Of a stretch of 64,000 nucleotides of DNA, positions 49,601-62,300 are shown in pieces. How positions within the stretch are numbered: the stretch's first letter is position 1; each line of letters opens with the position of its first letter. The notes beneath the pieces were generated by a model. It saw only the letters and a program-made list of their open reading frames with translations, was not told where the DNA came from and made no database searches. The position numbers were made by a program, and so were the translations under genes. Origin of the DNA: Cherax quadricarinatus (Eukaryota > Arthropoda > Malacostraca > Decapoda > Parastacidae); the NCBI RefSeq assembly GCF_038502225.1, contig NC_091292.1:46757090-46821089 (forward strand). The letters are read 5' to 3'.

Positions 49601-52175
49601 TCATGAGAGGGACTCTTCATCCTTGCCAACCACAGCTCATGAGAGGGGCTCTTCATCCTTGCCAACCACAGCTCATGAGAGGGACTCTTCATCCTTGCTA
49701 ACCACACCTCATGAGAGGGACTCTTCATCCTTGCCAACCACAGCTCATGAGAGGGACTCTTCATCCTTGCCAACCACAGCTTATGAGAGGACTCTTCATC
49801 CTTGCCAACCACAGCTTATGAGAGGGACTCTTCATCCTTGCCAACCACAGCTCATGAGAGGGACTCTTCATCCTTGCCAACCACAGCTCATGAGAGGGAC
49901 TCTTCATCCTTGCCAACCACAGCTCATGAGAGGGACTCTTCATCCTTGCCAACCACACCTCATGAGAGGGAACTCTTCATCCTTGCCAACCACAGCTCAT
50001 GAGAGGGACTCTTCATCCTTGCCAACCACAGCTCATGAGAGGGACTCTTCATCCTTGCCAACCACAGCTCATGAGAGGGACTCTTCATCCTTGCCAACCA
50101 CAGCTCATGAGAGGGACTCTTCATCCTTGCCAACCACAGCTCATGAGAGGGACTCATCATCCTTGCCAACCATAGCTTATGAGAGGGACTCTAGATCCTT
50201 GCCAACCACAGCTCATGAGAGGGACTCTTCATCCTTGCCAACCACAGCTCATGAGAGGGACTCTTCATCCTTGCCAACCACAGCTCATGAGAGGGACTCT
50301 TCATCCTTGCCAACCACACCTCATGAGAGGGACTCTTCATCATTGCCAACAACAGCTCATGAGAGGGACTCTTCATCCTTGCCAACCACAGCTCATGAGA
50401 GGACTCTTCATCCTTGCCAACCACAGCTCATGAGAGGCACTCTTCATCCTTGCCAACCACAGCTCATGAGAGGGACTCTTCATCCTTGCCAACCACACCT
50501 CATGAGAGGGACTCTTCATCCTTGCCAACCACAGCTCATGAGAGGGGCTCTTCATCCTTGCCAACCACAGCTCATGAGAGGGACTCTTCATCCTTGCCAA
50601 CCACACCTCATGAGAGGGACTCTTCATCCTTGCCAACCACAGCTCATGAGAGGGACTCTTCATCCTTGCCAACCACAGCTCATGAGAGGGACTCTTCATC
50701 CTTGCCAACCACACCTCATGAGAGGGACTCTTCATCCTTGCCAACAATAGCTCATGAGAGGGACTCTTCATCCTTGCCAACCACAGCTCATGAGAGGACT
50801 CTTCATCCTTGCCAACCACAGCTCATGAGAAGGACTCTTCATCCTTGCCAACCACAGCTCATGAGAGGGACTCTTCATCCTTGCCAACCACAGCTCATGA
50901 GAGGGACTCTTCATCCTTGCCAACCACAGCTCATGAGAGGGGCTCTTCATCCTTGCCAACCACAGCTCATGTGAGGGACTCTTCATCCTTGCCAAACACA
51001 CCTCATGAGAGGGACTCTTCATCCTTGCCAACAACAGCTCATGAGAGGGACTCTTCATCCTTGCCAACCACAGCTCATGAGAGGACTCTTCATCCTTGCC
51101 AACCACAGCTCATGAGAGGGACTCTTCATCCTTGCCAACCACAGCTCATGAGAGGGACTCTTCATCCTTGCCAACCACAGCTCATGAGAGGGACTCATCA
51201 TCCTTGCCAACCATAGCTCATGAGATCCTTGCCAACCATAGCTCATGAGAGGGACTCTAGATCCTTGCCAACCACAGCTCATGAGAGGGACTCTTCATCC
51301 TTGCCAACCACAGCTCATGAGAGGGACTCTTCATCCTTGCCAACCACAGCTCATGAGAGGGACTCTTCATCCTTGCCAACCACACCTCATGAGAGGGACT
51401 CTTCATCCTTGCCAACAACAGCTCATGAGAGGGACTCTTCATCCTTGCCAACCACAGCTCATGAGAGGACTCTTCATCCTTGCCAACCACAGCTCATGAG
51501 AGGGACTCTTCATCCTTGCCAACCACAGCTCATGAGAGGGACTCTTCATCCTTGCCAACCACAGCTCATGAGAGGGACTCTTCATCCTTGCCAACCACAG
51601 CTCATGAGAGGGGCTCTTCATCCTTGCCAACCACAGCTCATGAGAGGGACTCTTCATCCTTGCCAACCACACCTCATGAGAGGGACTCTTCATCCTTGCC
51701 AACAACAGCTCATGAGAGGGACTCTTCATCCTTGCCAACAACAGCTCATGAGAGGGACTCTTCATCCTTGCCAACCACAGCTCATGAGAGGGACTCTTCA
51801 TCCTTGCCAACCACAGCTCATGAGAGGGACTCTTCATCCTTGCCAACCACAGCTCATGAGAGGGGCTCTTCATCCTTGCCAACCACAGCTCATGAGAGGG
51901 ACTCTTCATCCTTGCTAACCACACCTCATGAGAGGGACTCTTCATCCTTGCCAATAACAGCTCATGAGAGGGACTCTTCATCCTTGCCAACAACAGCTCA
52001 TGAGATGGACTCTTCATCCTTGCCAACCACAGCTCATGAGAGGGACTCTTCATCCTTGCCAACCACAGCTCATGAGAGGGACTCTTCATCCTTGCCAACC
52101 ACAGCTCATGAGAGGGACTCTTCATCCTTGCCAACCACAGCTCATGAGAGGGGCTCTTCATCCTTGCCAACCAGT
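43688..52175. repeat. 36-bp tandem array (about 236 units) with higher-order blocks
   Basis: Unit of 36 bases: gactcttcatccttgccaac then cacagctcatgagagg; CTCATGAG is an eight-base palindrome in each unit. Variants include 35-base units (gagaggactc), cacacctcatg, ccaacaacag, ggggctc and a linked pair catcatcc/ctagatcc. The ctagatcc marker occurs at about 44,841, 46,886, 48,286, 48,826, 50,192 and 51,258. A block with aaagggac, agctaatg and agcttatg is repeated 1,904 bp apart (47,271/49,175; 47,371/49,275; 47,874/49,778). Frames of TAHERDSSSLPT and MRGTLHPCQPQL on plus and HELWLARMKSPS on minus stay open for up to 721 codons at once and are artefacts. Confidence 0.97.
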
Positions 52176-52618
52176 GCTCAAACAATGTTTTATACTGTGA
52201 TTTTCTGAACTCGATTTTCTTTTGTTTATGTGAATGCTCATGGAAACTACACGTTATTAATTACCACTCGGACTCTCTTTCTATTTAGCAAAAAAAAAGA
52301 AAAAAAAAATATCCTGCGCTAGCCTAAAACTGCACATGTACACTAGCGTAAGTGTGTATGTGTGAAAGGCGGCGTATGGGCGAGTGTACGTGCATAAGTG
52401 TACGTGCTTTTGTGGTGGTGTATGAATGCGCGAGCACACTCACACGCTTACATGAAATCATAATTTTGTGATATTGAATATTTGACTTTGCAATTAGCAT
52501 ATACCAGCACTTGTATATGTATATTTCAATGCATTAGAATATGTATGAATATTTGTTATCATGTGATGTTTCTATCAACACAGAACGGTAACGCTAGAGG
52601 AGGTGGAGTGCAGGTGAA
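52176..52618. other. Spacer between 36-bp and 46-bp arrays
   Basis: Mixed sequence with a short A run (about 52,290-52,308) and a tgtgtatgtgtg/gtgtacgtgcat-rich stretch; no gene or element recognised. Confidence 0.5.
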
Positions 52619-55600
52619 GGTGTTACCAACGTCCTCTGAGTGTTACTACCCACACTGACCTCTCAGTGTTACCAACGTCCTCTGAGTGTAACTAACCACC
52701 ATGACCTCTCAGTGTTACCAACATCCTCTGAGTGTTACTACCCACCATGACCTCTCAGTGCTACAAACGTCCTCTGAGTGTTACTACTCACCATGACCTC
52801 TCAGTGTTACCAACGTCCTCTGAGTGTTACTACCCACCATGACCTCTCAGTGTTACCAACGTCCTCTGAGTGTTACTAGCCACCATGACCTCTCAGTGTT
52901 ACCAACGTCCTCTGAGTGTTACTAATCACCATGACCTCTCAGTGTTACCAACGTCCTCTGAGTGTTACTACCCATCATGACCTCTCAGTGTTACCAACGT
53001 CCTCTGAGTGTTACTACCCACATTGACCTCTCAGTGTTACCAACGTCCTCTGAGTGTTACTACCCACCATGACCTCTCAGTGTTACCAACGTCCTCTGAG
53101 TGTTACTACCCACCATGACCTATCAGGGTTACCAACGTCCTCTGAGTGTTACTACCCACCATGACCTTTCAGTGTTAATAACGTCTTCTGAGTGTTACTA
53201 CCCACCATGACCTCTCAGTGTTACCAACGTCCTCTCTGTGTCACTACCCACCATGACCTCTCAGTGTTATCAACGTCCTCTGAGTGTTACTAACCACCAT
53301 GACCTCTCAGTGTTACCAACGTCTTCTGAGTGTTACTACCCACCATGACCTCTCAGTGTTACCAACGTCCTCTGAGTGTTACTACCCACTATGACTTCTC
53401 AGTGTTACTAACGTCCTCTGAGTGTTACTACCCACCATGACCTCTCAGTGTTACCAACGTCCTCTGAGTGTTACTACCCACCATGACCTCTCAATGTTAC
53501 CAACGTCCTCTGAGTGTTACTACCCTCCATGACCTCTCAGTGTTACCAACGTCCTCTGAGTGTTACTATCCACAATGACCTCTCAGTGTTACCAACGTCC
53601 TCCGAGTGTTACTACCCACCATGACCTCTCAGTGTTATCAACGTCCTCTGAATGTTACTACCCACCATGACCTCTCAGTGTTACCAACGACCTATGAGTG
53701 TTAATACCCACCATGACCTCTCAGTGTTACCAACTTCCTCTGAGCGTTACTACCCACCATGACCTCTCAGTGTTACCAACGTCCTCTGAGTGTTACTACC
53801 CCCCATGACCTCCCAGTGTTACCAACTTCCTCCTAGTGTTACTACCCACCATGACCTCTCAGTGTTACCAACGTCCTCTGAGTGTTACTACCCACCATGA
53901 CCTCTCAGTGTTACCAACGTCCTCTGAGTGTTACTACCCACCATGACCTCTCAGTGTTACCAACGTCCTCTGAGTGTTACTACCCACCATGACCTCTCAG
54001 TGTTACCAACGTCTTCTGACTGTTACTACCCACCATGACCTCTCAATGTTACCAACTTCCTCTGAGTGTTACTACCCACCATGGCCTCTCAGTGTTACCA
54101 ACGTCCTATGAGTGTTTCTTCCCACCATGACCTCTCAGTGTTACTCATCTGAGTGTTACTACCCACCATGACCTCTCAGTGTTACCAACGTCCTCTGAGT
54201 GTTACTACCCTCCATGACCTCTCAGTGTTACCAACGTCCTCTGAGTGTTGCTACCCACCATGACCTCTAAGTGTTACCAACGTCCTCTGAGTGTTACTAT
54301 ACACCTTGACCTCTCACTGTTATCAACGTCCTCTGAGTGTTACTACCCACCATGACCTCTCAGTGTTACCAACGTCCTCTGAGTGTTAATACCCACCATG
54401 ACCTCTCAGTGTTACCAACGTCCTCTGAGTGTTAATACCCACCATGACCTCTCAGTGTTACCAAGGTCCTCTGAGTGTTACTACCCACCATGACTTCTCA
54501 GTGTTACCAACGTCCTCTGAGAGTTACTACCCACCATGACCTCTCAGTGTTACCAACGTGCTCTGAGTGTTACTATCCACCATGCCCTCTCAGTGTTACC
54601 AACGTCCTCTGAGTGTTACTATCCACCATGACCTCTCAGTGTTACCAACTTCCTCTGAGTGTTACTACCCACCATGACCTCTCAGTGTTACCAACGACCT
54701 CTGAGTATTACTACCCACCATGACCTCTCAGTGTTACCAACTTCCTCTGAGTGTTACTACCCACAATGACCTCTCAGTGTTACCAACGACTTCTGAGTGT
54801 TACTACTCACCATGGCCTCTCAGAGTTACCAACGTCCTCTGAGTGTTACTACCCACCATGACCTCTCAGTGTTACCAACGTCCTCTGAGTGTTACTACCC
54901 ACAATGACCTCTCAGTGTTACCCACTTCATCTGAGTGTTACTACCCACCATGACCTCTCAGTGTGACCAACGTCCTATGAGTGTTACTACCCACTATGAC
55001 CTCTCAGTGTTACCAACGTCCTCTGAGTGTTACTACCCACCATGACCTCTCAGTGTTACCAACGTCCTCTGAGTGTTACTACCCACCATGACATCTCAGT
55101 GTTACCAACGTCCTCTGAGTGTTACTAACCACCATGACCTCTCAGTGTTACCAACGTCCTCTGAGTGTTACTACCCACCATGACCTCTCAGTGTTCCCAA
55201 CGTCCTCTGAGTGTTAATACCCACCATGAAATCTCAGTGTTACCAACGTCCTCTGAGTGTTACTACCCACCATGACCTCTCAGTGTTACCAACGTCCTCT
55301 GAGTGTTACTACCCACCATGCACAATCAGTGTTACCAACGTCCTCTGAGTGTTACTATCCACCATGACCTCTCAGTGTTACCAACGTCCTCGGAGTGTTA
55401 CTATCCACCATGACCTCTCAGTGTTACCAACGTCCTCTGAGTGTTACTACGCACCATGACCTCTCAGTGTTACCAACGTCCTCTGAGAGTTACTACCCAC
55501 CATGACCTCTCAGTGTTACCAACGTCCTCTGAGTGAAACTACCCACTATGACCTCTCAGTATTACCAACGTCCTCTGAGTGTTACTAACCACCATGACCT

Positions 55601-56349
55601 CTCAGTGTTACCAACGTCCTCTGAGTGTTACTACCCACCATGACCTCTCAGTGTTACCAACGTCCTCTGAGTGTTACTACCCACCATGACCTCTCAGTGT
55701 TACCAACGTCCTTTGAGTGTTACTACCCACCATGACCTCTCAGTGTTACCAACGTCCTCTGAGTGTTACTACCCACAATGACCTCTCAGTGTTACCAACG
55801 TCCTTTGAGTATTAATACTCACCCACCATGACCTCTCAGTGTTACCAACGTCCTCTGTGTGTTACTACCCACCATGACATCTCAGTGTTACCAACGTCCT
55901 CTGAGTGTTACTACCCTATATGACCTCTCAGTGTTACCAACGTCCTCTGAGTGTTACTACTCACCATGACCTCTCAGTGTTACCAACGTCCTCTGAGTGT
56001 TACTACCCACCATGACCTCTCAGTGTTACCAACGTCATCTGAGTGTTACTACCCACCATGACCTCTCAGTGTTACCATCGTCGTCTGAGTGTTACTAACC
56101 ACCATGACCTCTCAGTGTTACCAACGTCCTCTGAGTGTTACTACCCACCATTACCTCTCAGTGTTACCAACGTCCTCTGAGTGTTACTACCCACCATGAA
56201 CTCTCAGTGTTACCAACGTCCTCAGAGTGTTACTACCCACCATGACCTCTCAGTGTTATCAACTTCCTCTGAGTGTTACTACACACTAAGACCTTTCAGT
56301 GTTACCAACTTCCTCTGAGTGTTACTACCCACCATGGCCTCTCAGTGTG
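52619..56349. repeat. 46-bp tandem array (about 81 units), unit itself a diverged dimer
   Basis: Unit of 46 bases made of two related halves: ctctcagtgttaccaacgtc (20) and ctctgagtgttactacccac plus catgac (26). The halves share ctctNagtgttac. Point variants are scattered through the array with no strong gradient. One shortened unit lies at about 54,130-54,160. No frame is open for long. It ends with a few unrelated bases (gactgctgactctgt) before the 32-bp array. Confidence 0.96.
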
Positions 56350-56363
56350 ACTGCTGACTCTGT

Positions 56364-59300
56364 CTCAAGTATTGCGTCACTACACAGTGACGCAGCTCAA
56401 GTATTGCTTCACTACACAGTGATGCAGCTCAAGTATTGCTTCACTACACAGTGACGCAGCTCATGTATTGCTTCACTACACAGTGACGCAGCTCAAGTAT
56501 TGCGTCACTACACAGTGATGCAGCTCAAGTATTGCTTCACTACACAGTGACGCAGCTCAAGTATTGCTTCTCTACATAGTGAAGCAGCTCAAGTATTGCT
56601 TCACTACACAGTGACGCAGCTCAAGTATTACTTCACTACACAGTGACGCAGCTCAAGTATTGCTGCACTACACAGTGACGCAGCTCAAGTATTGCTTCAC
56701 TACACAGTGACGCAGCTCAAGTGTTGCTTCACTACAGAGAGACGCAGCTCAAGTATTGCATCACTACACAGCGACGCAGCTCAAGTATTGCTTCACTACA
56801 CAGTGACGCAGCTCAAGTATTGCTTCACTACACAGTGACGCAGCTCAAGTATTGCTTCACAACACAGTGACGCAGCTCATGTATTGCTTCACTACACAGT
56901 GACGCAGCTCAAGTATTGCTTCACTACACAGTGACGCAGCTCAAGTATTGCTTCACTACACAGTGACGCAGCTCAAGTATTGCTTCACTACACAGTGACG
57001 CAGCTCAAGTATTGCTTCACTACACAGTGACGCAGCTCAAGTATTGCTTCACTACACAGTGACGCAGCTCAAGTATTGCTTCAATACACAGTGACGCAGC
57101 TCAAGTATTGCTTCACTACACAGTGACGCAGCTCAAGTATTGCTTCACTACACAGTGATACAGCTCAAGTATTGCATCACTACACAGTGACGCAGCTCAA
57201 GTATTGCTTCACTACACAGTGACGCAGCTCAAGTATTGCTTTACTACTTAGGGACGCAACTCAAGTATTGCTTCACTACACAGTGACGCAGCTCATGTAT
57301 TGCTTCACTACACAGTGACGCAGCTCAAGTATTGCTTCACTACACAGTGACGCGGCTCAAGTATTGCTTCACTACACAGTGACGCAGCTCAAGTATTGCT
57401 TCACTACACAGTGACATGGCTCAAGTATTGCTTCAGTACACAGTGACGCAACTAAAGTATTGCTTCACTAAACAGTGACGCAGCTCAAGTAATCCTTCAC
57501 TACACAGTGACTCAGCTCAAGTATTGCTTCACTACACTTTGACGCAGCTGAAGTATTGCTTCACTGCACAGTGACGCGCCTCAAGTATTGCTTCACTACA
57601 CAGTGACGCATCTCAAGTTTTGCTTCACTACACAGTGACGCAGCTCAAGTATTGCTTCACTACACAGTGACGCAGCTCAAGTATTGCTTCACTACACAGT
57701 GACGCAGCTCATGTATTGCTTCACTACACAGTGACGCAGCTCAAGTATTGTTTCACTACACAGTGACGCAGCTCAAGTACTGCTTCACTACAGAGTGACG
57801 CAGCTCAAGTTTTGCTTCACTACACAGTGACACAGCTCAAGTGTTGCTTCACTACAGAGAGACGCAGCTCAAGTATTGCTTCACTACACAGTGACGCAGC
57901 TCAAGTATTGCTTCACTATACAGTGACGCAGCTCATGTATTGCTTCACTACACAGTGACGCAGCTCATGTATTGCTTCACTACACAGTGACGCAGCTCAA
58001 GTATTGCTTCACTACAAAGTGACGCAGCTCAAGTATTGCTTTAATACTTAGGGACGCAGCTCAAGTATTGCTTCACTACACAGTGACGCAGCTCATGTAT
58101 TGCTTCAGTACACAGTGACGCAGCTCAAGTATTGCGTCACTACACAGTGATGCAGCTCAAGTATTGCTTCACTACACAGTGACGCAGCTCAAGTATTGCT
58201 TCACTACACAGTGACGCAGCTCAAGTATTGCTTCACTACACAGTGATGCAGCTCAAGTATTGCTTCACTACACAGTGACGCAGCTCAAGTATTGCTTCAC
58301 TACACAGTGACGCAGCTCAAGTATTGCTTTACTACTTAGGGACGCAACTCAAGTATTGCTTCACTACACAGTGACGCAGCTCATGTATTGCTTCACTACA
58401 CAGTGACGCAGCTCAAGTATTGCGTCACTACACAGTGATGCAGCTCAAGTATTGCTTCACTACACAGTGACGCAGCTCAAGTATTGCTTCACTACACAGT
58501 GACGCAGCTCAAGTATTGCTTCACTACACAGTGACGCAGCTCAAGTATTGCTTCACTACACAGTGACGCAGCTCAAGTATTGCTGCACTACACAGTGACG
58601 CAGCTCAAGCATTGCTTCACTACACAGTGACGCGGCTCAAGTATTGCTTCACTACACAGTGACGCAGCTCAAGTATTGCTTCACTACACAGTGACACGGC
58701 TCAAGTATTGCTTCAGTACACAGTGACGCAGCTAAAGTATTGCTTCACTAAACAGTGACGCAGCTCAAGTAATCCTTCACTACACAGTGACTCAGCTCAA
58801 GTATTGCTTCACTACACTTTGACGCAGCTGAAGTATTGCTTCACTGCACAGTGACGCGCCTCAAGTATTGCTTCACTACACAGTGACGCATCTCAAGTTT
58901 TGCTTCACTACACAGTGACGCAGCTCAAGTATTGCTTCACTACACAGTGACGCAGCTCAAGTATTGCTTCACTACACAGTGACGCAGCTCAAGTATTGCT
59001 TCACTACACAGTGACGCAGCTCAAGTATTGTTTCACTACTCAGTGACGCAGCTCAAGTACTGCTTCACTACAGAGTGACGCAGCTCAAGTTTTGCTTCAC
59101 TACACAGTGGCACAGCTCAAGTGTTGCTTCACTACAGAGAGACGCAGCTCAAGTATTGCATCACTACACAGCGACGCAGCTCAAGTATTGCTTCACTACA
59201 CAGTGACGCAGCTCAAGTATTGCTTCACTACACAGTGACGCAGCTCATGTATTGCTTCACTACACAGTGACGCAGCTCAAGTATTGCTTCACTACACAGT

Positions 59301-62300
59301 GACGCAGCTCATGTATTGCTTCACTACACAGTGACGCAGCTCAAGTATTGCTTCACTACACAGTGACGCAGCAAGTATTGCATCACTACACTGACAAGTA
59401 TTGCTTCACTACACAGTGACGCAGCAAGTATTGCTGACGCAAGTATTGCTTCACTACACAGTGACGCAGCTCAAGTATTGCTTCACTACACAGTGACGCA
59501 GCTCAAGTATTGCTTCACTACACAGTGACGCAGCTCAAGTATTGCTTCACTACACAGTGACGCAGCTCAAGTATTGCTTCACTACACAGTGACGCAGCTC
59601 AAGTATTGCTTCACTACACAGTGACGCAGCTCAAGTATTGCTTCACTACACTGTGACGCAGCTCACTTATTGCTTCACTACACAGTGACGCAGCTCAAGT
59701 ATTGCTTCACTACACAGTGACGCAGCTCAAGTATTGCTTCACTACACAGTGACGCAGCTCAAGTATTGCTCAAGTATTGCTTCACTACTCAGTGACGCAG
59801 CTCAAGTATTGCTTCACTACACAGTGACGCAGCTCAAGTATTGCTTCACAACAAAGTGACGCAGCTCAAGTATTGCTTCACTACACAGTGACGCAGCTCA
59901 AGTATTGCTTCACTACACAGTGACGCAGCTCAAGTATTGCTTCACTACACAGTGACGCAGCTCAAGTATTGCTTCACTACACAGTGACGCAGCTCAAGTA
60001 TTGCTTCACTACACAGTGACGCAGCTCAAGTATTGCTTCACTACACAGTGACGCAGCTCAAGTATTGCTTCACTACACAGTGACGCAGCTCAAGTATTGC
60101 TTCACTACACAGTGACGCAGCTCAAGTATTGCTTCACTACACAGTGACGCAGCTCAAGTATTGCTTCACTACACAGTGACGCAGCTCAAGTATTGCTTCA
60201 CTACACAGTGACGCAGCTCAAGTATTGCTTCACTACACAGTGACGCAGCTCAAGTATTGCTTCACTACACAGTGACGCAGCTCAAGTATTGCTTCACTAC
60301 ACAGTGACGCAGCTCAAGTATTGCTTCACTACACAGTGACGCAGCTCAAGTATTGCTTCACTACACAGTGACGCAGCTCAAGTATTGCTTCACTACACAG
60401 TGACGCAGCTCAAGTATTGCTTCACTACACAGTGACGCAGCTCAAGTATTGCTTCACTACACAGTGACGCAACTCAAGTATTGCTTCACTACACAGTGAC
60501 GCAGCTCAAGTATTGCTTCACTACACAGTGACGCAGCTCAAGTATTGCTTCACTACACAGTGACGCAGCTCAAGTATTGCTTCACTACACAGTGACGCAG
60601 CTCAAGTATTGCTTCACTACACAGTGACGCAGCTCAAGTATTGCTTCACTACACAGTGACGCAGCTCAAGTATTGCTTCACTACACAGTGACGCAGCTCA
60701 AGTATTGCTTCACTACACAGTGACGCAGCTCAAGTATTGCTTCACTACACAGTGACGCAGCTCAAGTATTGCTTCACTACACAGTGACGCAGCTCAAGTA
60801 TTGCTTCACTACACAGTGACGCAGCTCAAGTATTGCTTCACTACACAGTGACGCAAGTATTGCTTCACTACACAGTGACGCAGCTCAAGTATTGCTTCAC
60901 TACACAGTGACGCAGCTCAAGTATTGCTTCACTACACAGTGACGCAGCTCAAGTATTGCTTCACTACACAGTGACGCAGCTCAAGTATTGCTTCACTACA
61001 CAGTGACGCAGCTCAAGTATTGCTTCACTACACAGTGACGCAGCTCAAGTATTGCTTCACTACACAGTGACGCAGCTCAAGTATTGCTTCACTACACAGT
61101 GACGCAGCTCAAGTATTGCTTCACTACACAGTGACGCAGCTCAAGTATTGCTTCACTACACAGTGACGCAGCCCAAGTATTGCTTCACTACACAGCTCAA
61201 GTATTGCTTCACTACACAGTGACACAGCTCAAGTATTGCTTCACTACACAGTGACACAGCTCAAGTATTGCTTCACTACACAGTGACGCAGCTCAAGTAT
61301 TGCTTCACTACACAGTGACGCAGCTCAAGTATTGCTTCACTACACAGTGACGCAGCTCAAGTATTGCTTCACTACACAGTGACGCAGCTCAAGTATTGCT
61401 TCACTACACAGTGACGCAGCTCAAGTATTGCTTCACTACACAGTGACGCAGCTCAAGTATTGCTTCACTACACAGTGACGCAGCTCAAGTATTGCTTCAC
61501 TACACAGTGACGCAGCTCAAGTATTGCTTCACTACACAGTGACGCAGCTCAAGTATTGCTTCACTACACAGTGACGCAGCTCAAGTATTGCTTCACTACA
61601 CAGTGACGCAGCTCAAGTATTGCTTCACTACACAGTGACGCAGCTCAAGTATTGCTTCACTACACAGTGACGCAGCTCAAGTATTGCTTCACTACACAGT
61701 GACGCAGCTCAAGTATTGCTTCACTACACAGTGACGCAGCTCAAGTATTGCTGCACTACACAGTGACGCAGCTCAAGCATTGCTTCACTACACAGTGACG
61801 CGGCTGAAGTATTGCTTCACTACACATTGACGCAGCTCAAGTATTGCTTCACTACACAGTGACACGGCTCAAGTATTGCTTCACTACACAGTGACGCAGC
61901 TCAAGTATTGCTTCACTACACAGTGACGCAGCTCAAGTATTGCTTCACTACACAGTGACGCAGTTCAAGTATTGCTTCACTGCACAGTGACGCAGCTAAA
62001 GTATTTCTTCACTACACAGTGACGCAGCTCAAGTATTGCTTCACTACACAGTGACGCAGCTCAAGTATTGCTTCACTACACAGTGACGCAGCTCAAGTAT
62101 TGCTTCACTACACAGTGACGCAGCTCAAGTATTGCTTCACTACACAGTGACGCAGCTCAAGTATTGCTTCACTACACAGTGATGCAGCTCATGTATATCT
62201 TCACTACACAGTGACGCAGCCCAAGTATTGCTTCACTACACAGTGACGCAGCTCAAGTATTGCTTCACTACACAGTGACGCAGCTCAAGTATTGCTTCAC

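Noticed and set aside
43684..52208. Very long open frames (up to 721 codons) with a 12-residue period
   Set aside because: They follow from a stop-free 36-bp unit, are open in several frames and on both strands, and switch frame wherever a 35-base unit occurs. There is no start context, no non-repeat domain and no conserved frame.
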